From: Diphasiastrum complanatum
Lineage: Eukaryota > Streptophyta > Lycopodiopsida > Lycopodiales > Lycopodiaceae
DNA length: 64,000 nt
Direction of reading: 5' to 3'
Assembly (NCBI GenBank): GCA_029204225.1
Contig: CM055103.1
Span: 2,942,406-3,006,405 of the forward strand
The translations under genes and the position numbers were made by a program. The notes under the pieces were generated by a model. It did not search any database, was not told the origin of the DNA, and worked only from the letters and a program-made list of their open reading frames with translations. Of this stretch, positions 11,051 through 23,110 are shown piece after piece (within the stretch, counting starts at the first letter, position 1; every line of letters starts with the position of its first letter).

Positions 11051-11056
11051 CCAGAT

Positions 11057-11066
11057 TAAAGGGGGG
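11057..11066 (+). promoter_or_regulatory. polypurine tract of element C
   Basis: TTAAAGGGGGG lies directly before TGTTGGATTT, the start of the 3' LTR. This is the expected plus-strand priming site. Confidence 0.75.
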
Positions 11067-11878
11067 TGTTGGATTTATTCCTTTGCTTTCCTAAATCCCA
11101 TGTTAATCTAGTTCCATTCATATTGTTGCAGTTTTACTCGCATTTTTGCACAGTCTGCAAAAATACCTTGTTATCACAGACAGGCTTGAAAGGTTCATTT
11201 GACTTGTCGATTTGCCCAACTTATCGAGAGGACCAACTTGTTGACTCACTCGACTAGTCGACTTGTCAAACTTATCGGGATGTTCGACTTGTCGCCTCGT
11301 TTGACTAACCCAACTTCATCGACTATCGACAACGACATGCTTGACTCCAAATAGTCGAAGCCTTCTCATGATCACTTCCTGTACTGTGCAACTACTTGAC
11401 AATGACCGCACCGGTCACGATCTACTCTAGACGGCACAACCGCTCCACATTATCTTCTTGTACACTCATCTACACAAATGTAAAACTATATATAGATGAC
11501 TACTGTAATCTAATTACTAAGATTAGAGACAAACATTGTAGATGCTTTCATGCATCGATTCTTTCTTTCAAATAGTAATAAGCTCATAGCTTTTACAGAG
11601 TCGAGTTAGCTTCCTAAGTATGCAGTTTCGTCTGTTATTTTCTTGTGCACATAGCATCAATATGAATTGTATTTGTATACATTAATCTGAATCAATCGTT
11701 GTCTTTTATTGCATTTAGAGTTCTTGTGAGAATTGTATGCGTTGCTACTATGTCTCCTTGTTTGAATCTCTTACTGCTTAGTCTGATTGTCTACTCTTCC
11801 GCTTTCATAAACAACCATGCAATTAAGCTCTACTCTACTCTTGTGTTGTGTTTGCCTACTTTTGTTGTAGTGCATGCA
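11067..11878 (+). repeat. 3' LTR of copia element C
   Basis: Starts TGTTGGATTTATTCC after the polypurine tract. A TATA box (ACTATATATAGATG) is near 11486. The end is placed at TGCATGCA near 11878 from the TG...CA rule only. The first third holds many GACTTGTCGA-like words between 11200 and 11340. Confidence 0.55.
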
Positions 11879-12016
11879 CCAAGGGAATCCATCAACCACT
11901 GGTGAAGGTTAGGTTAGTTTGTAGATATTAGAATAGGTGTCAGAGATTATGTTTGGACTTGTAGAGAGTGCCTTCATGTATGTATATATGTGGATATTTG
12001 TGTATATGTGAATGTA

Positions 12017-12047
<31 letters not shown>

Positions 12048-12959
12048 GTATGTATGTATGTATATATGGGTCTCCTTACAGGTAGTGAACATTTTAACGC
12101 CTCATTACATGAAGCCTTGCGGATTATTTATGGACTACTTATGGGCCTTTTACGAGTTCCTTATGGGCAGTGGTCATGGCTGGCAAGCAATCGTGGTTGT
12201 ACTCATTGTTGCACAATGCAAAAGCTACTTTATATATGTAACTAGCTTTATTTATAGTAGTATTTTTTTGTTAGACAGTCAAAAAATCTTTGTTGATTCG
12301 AGTTGGAGTCGAGTTAGTCAAAACTTTCGAGTTGGAGTCAAGTCAATTGACACTTTGTCTATTCGAGCTGGAGTTGAGTCATTCGACACTTTGTCAATTA
12401 AAACAAAAGTTGAGTCAGTCAATAGTTGTTCAATAGTTTGACTGTTGAGACTCTCTTGATAATTGACTGGATAGTTTGACTGTCATGTGCATGCCTATTT
12501 GCAATTCATGTCTATTTTTGTAGACTATGTGACAATGCAAGTACATAATTTGTAAGTAGAGATGCTAAGTTTTTAAATACTATATTTTATGATGCTCAAG
12601 GGAAAACTATTATTCAGTGATGTTGATTTCATAACAAATGAGTTTCGACCCACCAATAGTGAGTTTCAAAAAGATTGTCTTGATCTATCTCGACCCTCTA
12701 GCAGCAACACAAGGCCATCTCAAGCTGGCATCTATCGAAATCAGCCTTCCAAAATTTGATTGAATAGTGCTAAATTTTGATCCAATGCTGAAAATTGATA
12801 GAATCAAGAAGTTGAGTCTCAAGAACATTGTTTTAGTAATTTTGAGAAAATCTCAAGTCTCGGTCGCTTCTTTTATGAGATCCATATTCGAACTTAAGTT
12901 CAAGCACAAAAACTTGACAAAGTTATATGCTCAAACTTAAGTTCAAGCACATAAGTATC
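11879..12959. other. non-coding stretch with TG/TA microsatellite and degenerate repeats
   Basis: A compound (TG)n(TA)n(TATG)n microsatellite lies at about 11975-12070. Between about 12290 and 12470 a degenerate direct repeat of GAGTTGGAGTCGAGT-like and CACTTTGTC-like words is visible. No coding sequence is supported. Confidence 0.6.
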
Positions 12960-13465
12960 TACTATAGAGGGTGTTATAGTGCGCTTTGGATGCCCACTAG
13001 AAATCGTTAGTGATAAGGGAACACATTTCTTATATGTAATAATTGAACACTTACTATCCACCTTCCTAGTGGTACATAGGAGAAGTGCCCCTTATTACCC
13101 TCGATGTAATGGCCAAGCTAAGTCAACTAATAAGATCTAATGTGAAATCCTCACTAAGACTGTAGAGGCTAGTAGATATGATTGGGAGCTAAAATTACAT
13201 GCTGCACTTTGGGCGTATTGCACAACTCCTAAGAAATCTACTGGATCTACACCTTTTCAGTTGACTTATGGTCAAGAAGCAGTCATGCCAATTGAATTTT
13301 ATGTCCCATCCATATGGCTAGCCTATGGTCTGCAATTAGATTCAAGAAAAATCTTAGCTAATTGCCTATTCCATCCTGAATGGCAATGTGAAACCCATAC
13401 CATCAGCGTCCATACACAACAGGTTCACAAGCATAGACAAAAAGATTGGCATGATCATTTAATCT
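12960..13465 (+). pseudogene. Ty3 integrase C-terminal half (fragment D)
   Basis: Plus-strand reading gives GCPLEIVSDKGTHF with the second catalytic Asp. Next come SAPYYPRCNGQAKSTNK with the catalytic Glu replaced by Lys (the family has GQxE), then ASRYDWELKLHAALWAY and LTYGQEAVMPIEF. The last motif is diagnostic for plant Ty3/gypsy integrase. A stop follows the NK, and no other pol domain is adjacent. Confidence 0.8.
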
Positions 13466-14047
13466 AAGGAACATAAGGGGAAGTTGAAATTCACAGGGGT
13501 TAAGTTCATTTTACAAGCTAATTAGCATTAAGCTTAGTCCCATAAGCATGTTAGAACATAGGCCCACCACACTTGGCATATATGAGCATGGAGGTGTGCT
13601 TTCAACAATACTTGTATACTATTTGTGATAATAGAGCACTCTTGTGTTATCTTTCTATGCTATCTTGTGTTCCCATTGAAGATTGAATACCTAATGGTAG
13701 ATGCTTGAGCCCCACTAGGTTTATGTTGCATTTGTTTATGGGATAATTGTTTATCTTTTATTCTAATCCCTTGTGGAGTTAACTAGGCTATTTAGACCTT
13801 TTAGTAAGAAATCACTAGTTGGGGGACAGCCATAGTGATGTTTAAACATTCTCTTTAGGATCATCTTCTAGTAGGGAGACCGCCTTAGAAGACACTTAGA
13901 CAAACATTAGAACCATGATTTGAGTAGATCTTATCCATGCTTACTCTACACAACGACCTTTAGGATCATTCTAAATCTATTAGATGGGAGACCACCATAA
14001 TAGAACATAGAAAAAAACTAAAAGTACAACACTAATTGATTCAACAA
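13466..14047. other. non-coding stretch, possible LTR debris
   Basis: No coding sequence found. Related words (TAGGATCAT followed by TAG(T/A)(A/T)GGGAGACC) recur near 13856-13880 and 13971-13993. This could be untranslated or LTR DNA of the Ty3 fragment upstream. Confidence 0.3.
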
Positions 14048-14455
14048 CTATTTGAACTCATTCAGATGATCACTGACTGAGGTACCTTCGCTCATTTTGA
14101 GAGTAAGGACTTTCTTTCTCAGAAAGAGACGAGTCGATACATCTGATGTTTCATAAATGCTAGTCAAAATATCCCATGCTTCTTTTGCAGTGGAACAAAT
14201 TGATACATGAGCTATCTGAGTATCTTTCAGATTTAAGGATACAATGGCAAGTGCTTTGCCATCCTTTGCCTCCCATATGAGTAGCAGTTCTGGTTCATCC
14301 GGTTTGGCTATTGACCCATTAACGTATCCCCGTAGCTCCTTTTCAATCAGTATCATCCTCATCTTGAATTTCCACATGTGGAAATCATCCTTGTTGAGCT
14401 TATTGATCAATCGAATTTCTGAGGTTGAAGATAGAAGAACAGAGATTGTACACAA
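14048..14455 (-). pseudogene. copia gag N-terminal fragment (element E)
   Basis: 135 codons: INKLNKDDFHMWKFKMRMIL, ALAIVSLNLKDTQIAHV, TAKEAWDILTSIYET and SDHLNEFK. This is the DUF4219/UBN2-type gag of plant copia elements. The frame is open to the truncation point, which suggests a fairly recent loss of the rest. Confidence 0.8.
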
Positions 14456-14532
14456 ATCAAATATAAACTAGCTCTGAAAATATGAACATATTTAAGCTCT
14501 TTTAATCTCAAGACTCTAGTGCATCCAAACCC

Positions 14533-14544
14533 GCTCTGATACCA
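14533..14544 (-). promoter_or_regulatory. primer-binding site for tRNA-iMet (element E)
   Basis: GCTCTGATACCA on the plus strand, five bases from the proposed LTR edge (TGGGAACAATG at 14550). Confidence 0.8.
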
Positions 14545-14549
14545 ATCTA

Positions 14550-15578
14550 TGGGAACAATGCCCATGATACCGCTATGTTGGTGATATGGAATGAGGATGA
14601 TTAGGCCGCAATCAAAATAGGAGGCCATCCTTCTCAACGAATAATATCAATGACAATAACTTGTGGCATCTAGATTTTCTAGAGAACCGCAGAATAGAGC
14701 ATTTCATATTTGCGTTGATAATGGATGTCAGTGTAGGTGTCCTAGACAACCATAAAGAATTGCGAAATGATTAGGCATCTGAGACAACCATGCAAATCTT
14801 TGTTACTGATATTCATGACAATAGAGAAAAAGAGTGAGAGTTGCACAAATGCAACATGACTAAATAATAGCTAATCTGTATAATAAATGTTGTATTAACA
14901 ACAATCAAATCACAAGACAATTGCGTTGAGTGCGTGATCCTACTTTGTTATATTTAGCATATTTTATATTCTCTCTATATATAATCTCTAACTCTGAGTC
15001 AAATATTGATCTTTTTTATCGATATTATTCGAGCATTCGATGTGACTGTGTCTCTAATCGCTCATTCCCTTATATAGGTGTTTGAAAATCTTAATTTATT
15101 CTAATTATAATTACAAGATCATTAACAGTTCTATAGTTAATCAACAAAACAACTATTTACAAGAGCGTGAAGACATAGACAGGTCCTATACGTGCAGATC
15201 CACATAATTTTCTTTGCAAGTGATGGAAAGTGACATTCTTGCGGTGTCTTGCGGCAACGTCCCCTTCGTAAGTTGCAACCGCATGTGCCCACAAGCGATG
15301 TCCTTGTAGTACCTTGGCGGTCCGCCCCCTTTAACCGCATGTGATCTCAAGTGATGCTCTTGCGGTGCCTTGGTGGTCCGTCCCCTTCAGCTGCATGTGA
15401 CTGCAAGCGATGCTCTTGCGGTGCCTTGGCGGTCTGTCCCTTGCCTGCTAAAGATTGCATGGAAAACTGTAGACTATGCGAGAAATATCTCATTTTTGCA
15501 GACTGTTTGTAAGAGAGTATCTCCCTTGAGTAAATTAGAGGACAATTTGAGTGAGTAGGAGTAAGATTAACTCCAACA
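14550..15578 (-). repeat. 5' LTR of copia element E
   Basis: On the minus strand the repeat begins TGTTGGAGTTAATC and ends CATTGTTCCCA next to the primer site. A TATA run (TATATATA, 14976-14983) is in the expected promoter position. Near the outer half there are 3 to 4 imperfect copies of a 56-base unit (about 15236-15450) containing CTTGCGGTGCCTTGG. Confidence 0.7.
15236..15450. repeat. about 56-bp imperfect tandem repeat in the LTR of element E
   Basis: CTTGCGGTGCCTTGG(T/C)GG occurs at 15359 and 15415, with more diverged copies near 15302 and 15238. The unit is GC-rich compared with the surrounding DNA. Confidence 0.65.
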
Positions 15579-16592
<1,014 letters not shown>

Positions 16593-16598
16593 ATTTTT

Positions 16599-16616
16599 TG
16601 GCATCATTGCCAGGGA
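16599..16616 (+). promoter_or_regulatory. degenerate primer-binding site for tRNA-Asp (Ty3 element G)
   Basis: TGGCATCATTGCCAGGGA matches 14 of 18 bases of TGGCGCCGTTGCCGGGGA, the complement of the plant tRNA-Asp 3' end used by Athila-type Ty3 elements. All four differences are transitions at CpG or CHG sites. It lies a few bases after an LTR-like CA end. Confidence 0.65.
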
Positions 16617-16619
16617 GAC

Positions 16620-17130
16620 GATACTAAACGATCTTAGAAATAGATTTTAGTTTGTATTTTTTTGTTATTTTCTCTCTTTTTTATAGAAATTTTACTCGCA
16701 CTCAGGGTTTTTTTTTCACTTTTTTTAATGTCATTTTTTCTCGCCATTATTCCAGTGAGCAGAGCTGACCTAGAGATCTATTCTATGATCTTGGTGAGTA
16801 AATAGATTTTACTTGCATTTACTCGCCAACAGTGTTTCTAACTTGCCAATCCAATTTTTTGCATTTTAACTAGGCCAATTTACTCGCCATCAATACAGAG
16901 TGTTCCGTAACCTCAAAACTACCATTCTGAAGATCGGCGAGTAAATCAACTTTAACTCGCGCTAATTCGCTGATTCAAATTTTTCATTATTTTTTCAATT
17001 TTCCATCATTTCCTTTAACCCGCCATTACTCGCGCTAACTTGCAGATTGAAATTTCTCGCTATTTTTCAATTTCTCATCTTTTCCTTTTACTCGCGCTAA
17101 CTCACCGATTCAAATTTACCGCTATTTTTC
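16620..17130 (+). other. leader of Ty3 element G with ACTCGC-rich repeats
   Basis: No coding sequence. ACTCGC(C/G) words recur many times. From about 16955 three diverged units of about 65-75 bases repeat the order ACTCGCGCTAA, GATT(C/G)AAATTT, TTTTTCAATT. It is cut at about 17130 by the copia F sequence. Confidence 0.5.
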
Positions 17131-17134
17131 AATT

Positions 17135-17979
17135 AACTAAAGTTGCAGTTGGAGGAGAATTCAAGATGCAAGGTCTTGGAAAACTTCACTACATTTTAGG
17201 CTTAGAGATTGACATGCATAATGATAGCTTCTATTTGTCAATCCAAGTATGCTCTTTCAATCTTGAAGAAATTTAGTATGTTCGATTGTAAGAGTATTGA
17301 TACTCCAATGGAGCAAAATGTGAAAGATCCTAATAAAGGTGATGAAAGATCCTTCATGGACATCACACTTTTTAGGAGTCTTATAGACTCCTTAATTTGG
17401 CTTACTATAACTAGACTTGATATCAATTTTAGTGTTCATAAGTTAAGCCAAGCTATGCAAAATCCTACAATTCATTATTGGAAAATGGCCAAAAGGGTAC
17501 TTAAATACATATCTTCATCCAATGATTATGGTTTATCATACAAGAGTGAAGACCTTTCTATGGTTGGATATTTTGGCTCGGATTTTGCAAGTGATAAAAT
17601 GGATTGGAAGTCTACAAGTGCATATGTGATTTATCTTGGAGGAAATTTGATACCTTGGCTTTCCAAAAAGCAAGTCACCATATCTCTTTCATCTTGTGAA
17701 GCCGAATACAAAGTACTTACTACTACAACAAAGGAAGTACTTTGGATCAAGAGGTTGCTTTTGGAGCTAAAGACTATCAAAGAAGATGATATACCATTCA
17801 TCATGTGTGAGAATATTTCAGCACAAGCCCTTGCCAACAACCCAATATTCCATACAAGGAGCAGGCACATCGAAGTTGCACATCACTTCGTGAGAGAGAA
17901 ACTCATTGGAGGGAAAATCTATTTGGAGCACATTGACACATCCCAAACCTTTGAGCAAGAATTCTTTCATCAAGCATAG
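17135..17979 (+). pseudogene. copia reverse transcriptase end and RNase H (element F)
   Basis: The RT end reads GEFKMQGLGKLHYILGLEID, then one frameshift near 17235, then CKSIDTPMEQNVKDPNKGD and TRLDINFSVHKLSQAMQ. RNase H follows: GSDFASDKMDWKSTSAYVIY, SSCEAEYKVL, CENISAQALANNPIFHTRSR and IEVAHHFVREK. The usual DSD of the first RNase H motif reads GSD, and CDNxSA reads CENISA. The remaining frame is open for 256 codons to the natural stop. Confidence 0.85.
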
Positions 17980-18031
17980 AGCCAATCTTGGATTAATTCC
18001 GAGATCCATGTTCATGTCAACATAGATTAAT

Positions 18032-18043
18032 TTTCAGGAGGAG
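18032..18043 (+). promoter_or_regulatory. polypurine tract of element F
   Basis: TTTCAGGAGGAG sits immediately before TGTTGAAAATGG, the 3' LTR start. Confidence 0.65.
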
Positions 18044-18802
18044 TGTTGAAAATGGAAAATCATCTATCTTGACTTTTGGCTATGATAAAGTTTTTTCTAC
18101 ATGTATGTAATGTTCCATATTGAAAATGCCAAATTTGGCCTAGAAGAAACTCTAGCTACATGGTTATATGATATCTAGTTGGTCAAGTACAACAGAAGTT
18201 TGGCATAGAAATATCAATTATAGGCTTCACGAGTCATATCACATGCAAAGGTTGTAAGTGTTCCAAAGTGACATGCAAGGCATGCACAAAGTGTAATGGA
18301 CACATGCATAGTGATTTGGACAATTCTAGTCTAGAAGTTGCCACATGTTAAATGTAGGTAGATAGATATGCATGTAAAGTGACATACATCACTAATTTGT
18401 TAGTTTGCACTTTTAGATGTGGAACAAAGTAGATGAATGCTAGATCTACCATGAGCTATCCCATCCACCATAAATGTATGAGGGTTCTCTCACAATTTTT
18501 GATGATGAACCAAGCATTGAAGCTACTTCTTGTCAATTTGGATCTTTAACCTTGTATGTTTCAATTTTGCACTCTCTCTCAGGCTATGCTAATGCATTAA
18601 TTTCTTTGGACTTTCATCATTGTTTATGAAAGTAACTATTCTTTGACTACTAGCATGCTAGGTTGTGGTTTAGTCATAAATTCTTGAACTAGATCTTGAT
18701 ACTCAATCTAGAATTAGGTTATGTGCTAAACAAAAAGCTTAATAAAGATCATTCACAATTGAAATTGGCATTCCACACATGTGAACCTTTTGGATTTCAA
18801 CA
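18044..18802 (+). repeat. 3' LTR of copia element F
   Basis: TGTTGAAAATGGAAAATC to TTTGGATTTCAACA, about 759 bp. The last 30 bases contain CACACATGTGAA, resembling the CACACGTGTG motif near the end of the element B and J LTRs. The far edge rests on the TG...CA rule. Confidence 0.6.
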
Positions 18803-18809
18803 CATTTTA

Positions 18810-19965
18810 GATGTTTTCTAATGAGACAGTTCAGTATTACACTAGACGATTGTACAATCCGGTGAAAAACAATGATCTACTGAGCCCAAAGACCATAAGG
18901 ATTACTATATCGGACTACTCGATGAGATCAAGCTTGGTATAAAGAAGTTTGCATCCTATACTTCATTGCCACAAATCTATCAAGATGCGGTCATTATAGA
19001 GAATATTATCTTAAAGAAGAAGGTAAATTACTCATGTCCAAGTGAAGAAATATCAGATGGAAAATCAGAAAAATATGAAGGTTCAACGCTATGAATCATC
19101 TGGGAGTTCAACAAAGTCTAGCAGATCAAGTGTAGCAAGTGACCATGAACCTAGTTCTTCAAGTTTCGGTTGTCATCAAACTCAGGCTTGCAAGATAAAG
19201 TTTCTTGAGAAGGCCAAATGTACATACTACTTTGAGAATCATCCAACTACAAGATGTCTAATCAACTTCGTACAAAGACAAAATGCTAAACAACAAGTTC
19301 GACAACAGATCCGGCAGTTCAAAGGTCAAAAATAAAATTAAGCCAACAAGGTGTTCACCAAGCGGATGAATGTCAAAGTGATCCATCTGAATCACGAGTT
19401 TCTCCAACGAAAAGTGGCCAAGTGGAAGTCCTGGTCATATCATCTTGCATGTCACCAAGCTCACAAGAAGACCGTATAAGCCTATCGGTTTATTTTGTGG
19501 AAGATCCTAAGGGACGTCCATTACCTGTGTATGCTTATCAACTTAGAGGAGATGACATACTGCACATGATACGATGCTTTGGATGTGGAGTAAGACATCA
19601 CTGAGAGGAATGTCTTCATCAAGGTGATTTATCAACATTCAAACCTATGTGTAGACAATACGGAGTTACCCATCCATGCTTGGATTGTCCAATGTGGAGC
19701 TCACAAATAGCTAGGAGGCATTTGACATATGTACATCAACATGCACATGTGTTTTCAAATCCAGACACATATTTAAAGTGCTATAAACAAAAAATATTAG
19801 TGCCACCTGGGTATGAAACAAGTGAGGAATAAGTCAATTTAAAAAAGGTTCCAAAGTACATAGATGCACCCACAGACAAGCTGACAAGAACATCACAAAA
19901 GGCAGAGCTGGTAGAATTTATCAAGCCAATGGAAGCTAAGGAAGTCAAGTATGCTTCATGAACAA
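18810..19965 (+). pseudogene. Ty3-type gag with two zinc-knuckle-like motifs (probably element G)
   Basis: Plus-strand frames 19042-19335, 19422-19604 and 19647-19832 form a broken gag-like region. It has a Ser-rich stretch (SSGSSTKSSRSS), KCTYYFENHPTTRC resembling a knuckle, then CFGCGVRHH followed by a stop and EEC. A second knuckle reads CRQYGVTHPCLDC, where Tyr replaces the second Cys (TGC to TAC would explain it). No MHR can be confirmed by eye, so assignment to Ty3 is inferred from position and the paired knuckles. Confidence 0.45.
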
Positions 19966-20207
19966 GTCCTTTCCCAATGCTTTGGTGAAGATCAGCTACA
20001 CATTCCATTGAGGACACATGTTGAAGCTCCACCTCCTTTGCAATGACTTTCCCTCACAAAATGATGTTGCACCTCAATATGTTAGGACCTAGCATGAAAG
20101 ATAGGATTGGTTGCCAACTTCTGGGCTGATTGATTGTCACAAAAGATGATTGGGCTCTCTGAAAAATCCAACAAGTGAAGATCCTTGATGATCATCTTGA
20201 TCCATAC
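19930..20207 (-). pseudogene. copia RNase H C-terminal fragment
   Basis: Minus-strand reading gives ESPIIFCDNQSAQKLATNP, FHARS, a stop, then HIEVQHHFVREKV and VELQHVSSMECVADLH. This is the CDNQSA to VADxxTK end of copia RNase H. It stops abruptly at the LTR beginning at 20208, which appears to have inserted into it. Confidence 0.75.
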
Positions 20208-20738
20208 TGTTATGTCCATGGCCAGTACATAGGATACAGTAGTATACTCCTAGTCTTGGATACACGGTACTCCACCCAGTGAAACAAGCTGTTATTTATG
20301 CCACGTCATACTAGACATGACCCGAAAGTAACTAATATCCTTGTGAGGCCCAGAACACACTAAATGCAGTTTAGACAAGGTATGAGACAATGTATGCATG
20401 TGTAGAGTTATCAATAGCAATTCTATGAATAGTTGGTCCATGCATAGGACTCTATTCCAGGTGAATCTATGTATAGGAAACTTAGGGTTATGCATGGCTG
20501 AGTGCCTAGGATGCTTTTGGCTCTATATAATGGGTCCAAACTCGTCCTACTCCTCATCATGCCAGTTCTTGATTCATTGCCAAGCTCTCACTCTACATTC
20601 ATGCTTATTGTTCCTTGGCTTGGGGGTGAGGCTTCTAGAGATTGATTGGATGCTTCTACTTGGTTGGGTGGTTTCTCCATAGTGTGTTATCCTTTGTGTT
20701 TGGGATTTGTAAGCAGGATCTAAAGAGCTTCCCTTAGA
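20208..20738 (+). repeat. LTR with downstream tRNA-iMet primer site
   Basis: Begins TGTTATGTCCATGG and ends just before a primer site. A TATA box (CTCTATATAATGGG) is near 20519. Length is about 530 bp. Because the primer site follows it, this is a 5' LTR on the plus strand. Confidence 0.6.
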
Positions 20739-20739
20739 G

Positions 20740-20751
20740 TGGTATCAGAGC
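20740..20751 (+). promoter_or_regulatory. primer-binding site for tRNA-iMet
   Basis: TGGTATCAGAGC, an exact plant tRNA-iMet primer-site sequence, directly downstream of the LTR at 20208-20738. Confidence 0.9.
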
Positions 20752-22028
20752 AAGGCTTACAAGTTTGGAGAGGTGGTGCTTTTCATTGGAGCTTGGTGGT
20801 ATTCAACTAGTATTCTCATCCAAGGAGAGGAGCAAGGTTGCAAGTTGGTGGGTCTTCCCAAATTCAATTTGCATGTTCCATATCTCTCTCAAATTCATTG
20901 TGGTTTATGGAGAATTGTGCTAGGAAATCAATTTTGGTGTCTTTATTGGAGTTTTAGCATGTGTAGCTCAAAACTAACTAAGGATCTGAAATTTTCAGCA
21001 AGTTAATACACTTTGAAGTAGTTGAAATTCAGTTTGCATGTTGGATCTTCCCATGTATTTGGATTCTAGGTTCTTTTGTGGCCAAATTTGGCTTGTTTTC
21101 CATGATTTTGGCACAAAATGGAGGGTAGAATTCAAAATCCAACAAGTTTAGATCAATTGATTGGTTGTAACTCTGTATATTGGATTGCATGTGGATTTGG
21201 AAAACGTTCTTGCCATTAATTTCCAATTGGGCATGGTGAAAAAACCTAGAAAGAACTAAAACTCATGATTTTTGCTTGTTTTTTTTTCATAAAATTGGAT
21301 GGTAGGAGGTTGTTGAACATCAATTGAAGCTGGAAAAAGATGAATCATAGTCTTTTGAAGCTGTCCTAGAAGATAGAGCCAAGAATTTCAGCAATTGGGT
21401 TTGTAGGAAATCAAAAATTGAAAAAAATTGACCAATTTTGGTGAATTTTGGATGATGGATTTTTCTAAATCCATAAAGAGATCATTCTAGATTTTTTCCA
21501 TCATGATTTGTATTCCTTTCTACCTTCCTAGCAAGATATCAGACATGTAAATTGATGGGTAGAGGCTTATGTTTCAATTTCATCAAGTTTGTAGCAATTT
21601 TGACTTATAGAAATCCTATTTTGAGGTACTGTGCTTGCATGGAATGTCTGCATGTGGTTTCTCAGAGTGATTCTGATATGCATGAGTAGTTTAGATCTGT
21701 TTTGAATGGTCATACGCATGCACTCTGATGGTTAAATACAAAACTGGATTTTATAGCAGACAATTTTCGTAGAACTGAATTTTTTCGTAAAGTTCCGTAA
21801 AGTGAAAAATCAACTAAATGTCGCATGTCTTGCATGTCTGAGGGACATCAGATGATTTCCAAAGTTCTCGAAAATTTTGTCGACCACCTTTTGATCTTCC
21901 ACAGAAGCTCAAATATTTCACACTGGATGACGTTGTTATCCAATTACCACAGCCACATTGAGAACCTACACCAAGTTCCAGCTCCTTTGAAGGACCTGCT
22001 AAAACAATTTCACTAAACCTTAAAAATC
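20752..22028 (+). other. internal region of the 20.2 kb element without coding sequence
   Basis: About 1.27 kb downstream of the primer site carries no recognisable gag or pol. It is AT-rich prose-like sequence with short open frames only. It could be the leader of a truncated element or the body of a large non-coding (LARD-like) element. The Ty3 pol fragment begins at about 22029. Confidence 0.45.
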
Positions 22029-22713
22029 CTGACGAGGAGATAGATCGAATAGTTCATGCTGGTGCACATTTGTCATCAACCCACCTTTTTGATCTGGAAA
22101 CATAACTCCGCAAATACAGGGATGTATTTGCATGGAATTATACATAAATGAAAGGAATCCCACCTAAAATAGTCGTCCACTGGGTGGGTTACCCCTTTCC
22201 ACTTAATATATGGTCAAGAGGCGGTAATGCCTGTAGAATTCTTAGTACCGTCACTAAGAGTCATGAAAGCCTTTTCAACAGATCTCTGTGAAAAAGCTGC
22301 AATCAAACAACAAGTCAAAACCAGGCTATTTAAGTTAGCCCAATTATGCGAGACCACAACTAGAAAACTCTATGTTTATCCATGCAGAGTATCCACGCGA
22401 GACCCGACACTTAGTCGACGAGACTAATATCTTACCACGCACAACTAGCTAACAAACGATGCCAAAAAGCCTGCATGACCGTCACCTACGCAATAAAGAT
22501 CTACACTTAGGTGACCAGGTGCTTCTTTATACATCAAAGAAGCACCCCGACAAATTAAAATTCAAAAGTGAGGGGCCGTATATTATTGATAAAATCTTTC
22601 CTAATGGTGCAGTCCAGTTGCAAACACTTGACGGAATACTCCTAGACACTATCGTCAACGATGGTCATCTACGGCGGTATTACGAAGAGTTGTTTTTTGT
22701 TGACCCCATTTAA
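22029..22713 (+). pseudogene. Ty3 pol with RT start joined to integrase end (element G)
   Basis: The first part reads PDEEIDRIVHAGAH, two stops, and YRDVFAWNYT followed by MKGIPPKIVVH, the N-terminal edge of Ty3 reverse transcriptase. At about 22180-22190 it switches to the integrase C-terminus: LIYGQEAVMPVEFLVPSL. It continues to HLRNKDLHLGDQVLLY, SEGPYIIDKIFPNGAVQL and DGHLRRYYEE, ending with a natural stop at 22711-22713. Roughly the whole of RT, RNase H and the integrase core is deleted. Confidence 0.85.
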
Positions 22714-23110
22714 ACATCTTTCCACTAGTATATATTTTAAATTTTTTACTCTTTTTTATCTTCTTATTTCCATGCCTATAATTCTCGTTTTGCATATCTA
22801 TTTTCAATCACGTTCCTTGTTTATACTTTATACCATTCCTTATGTACTCTCTACGCATTTTTCTTTTTCCTGTAAATAATCATGGGTCATGGATGCTCTA
22901 GATCCAAAAATGATAGACTGCACCATATGAAATGATTCTCACACTTTTAGCCACCTCATTTCTATCTGACTGGTATCTCAGACATACAAACATTCCTGGA
23001 GATACACCTTTTTCATAAGAACAACTACTCTGAGCCACAGTCATATATTCCCTTTGAAATTCTTCACTTGCATCAAACAGGTCCATTCCTTCATATTGGG
23101 GTTTTGTCAC

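Larger units (their letters stand above)
9250..11878 (+). mobile_element. Ty1/copia element C, internally deleted, with 3' LTR
   Basis: Plus-strand copia remnant: gag C-terminus, protease, a short integrase piece, then directly an RNase H piece, a polypurine tract and a 3' LTR. Reverse transcriptase and most of integrase are gone. Many stops and frameshifts interrupt it. The 5' LTR and primer site were not found. Confidence 0.75.
14048..15578 (-). mobile_element. copia element E, 5' end only (gag start plus 5' LTR)
   Basis: Minus-strand element truncated inside gag. It consists of a gag N-terminus, a primer site and a 5' LTR of about 1.03 kb. Everything downstream of gag is missing. Confidence 0.75.
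17130..18802 (+). mobile_element. Ty1/copia element F, 3' end only
   Basis: Plus-strand, 5'-truncated copia: end of reverse transcriptase, full RNase H, polypurine tract and 3' LTR. It appears to sit inside Ty3 element G, because Ty3-like leader lies upstream and gag-like sequence downstream. Confidence 0.75.
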
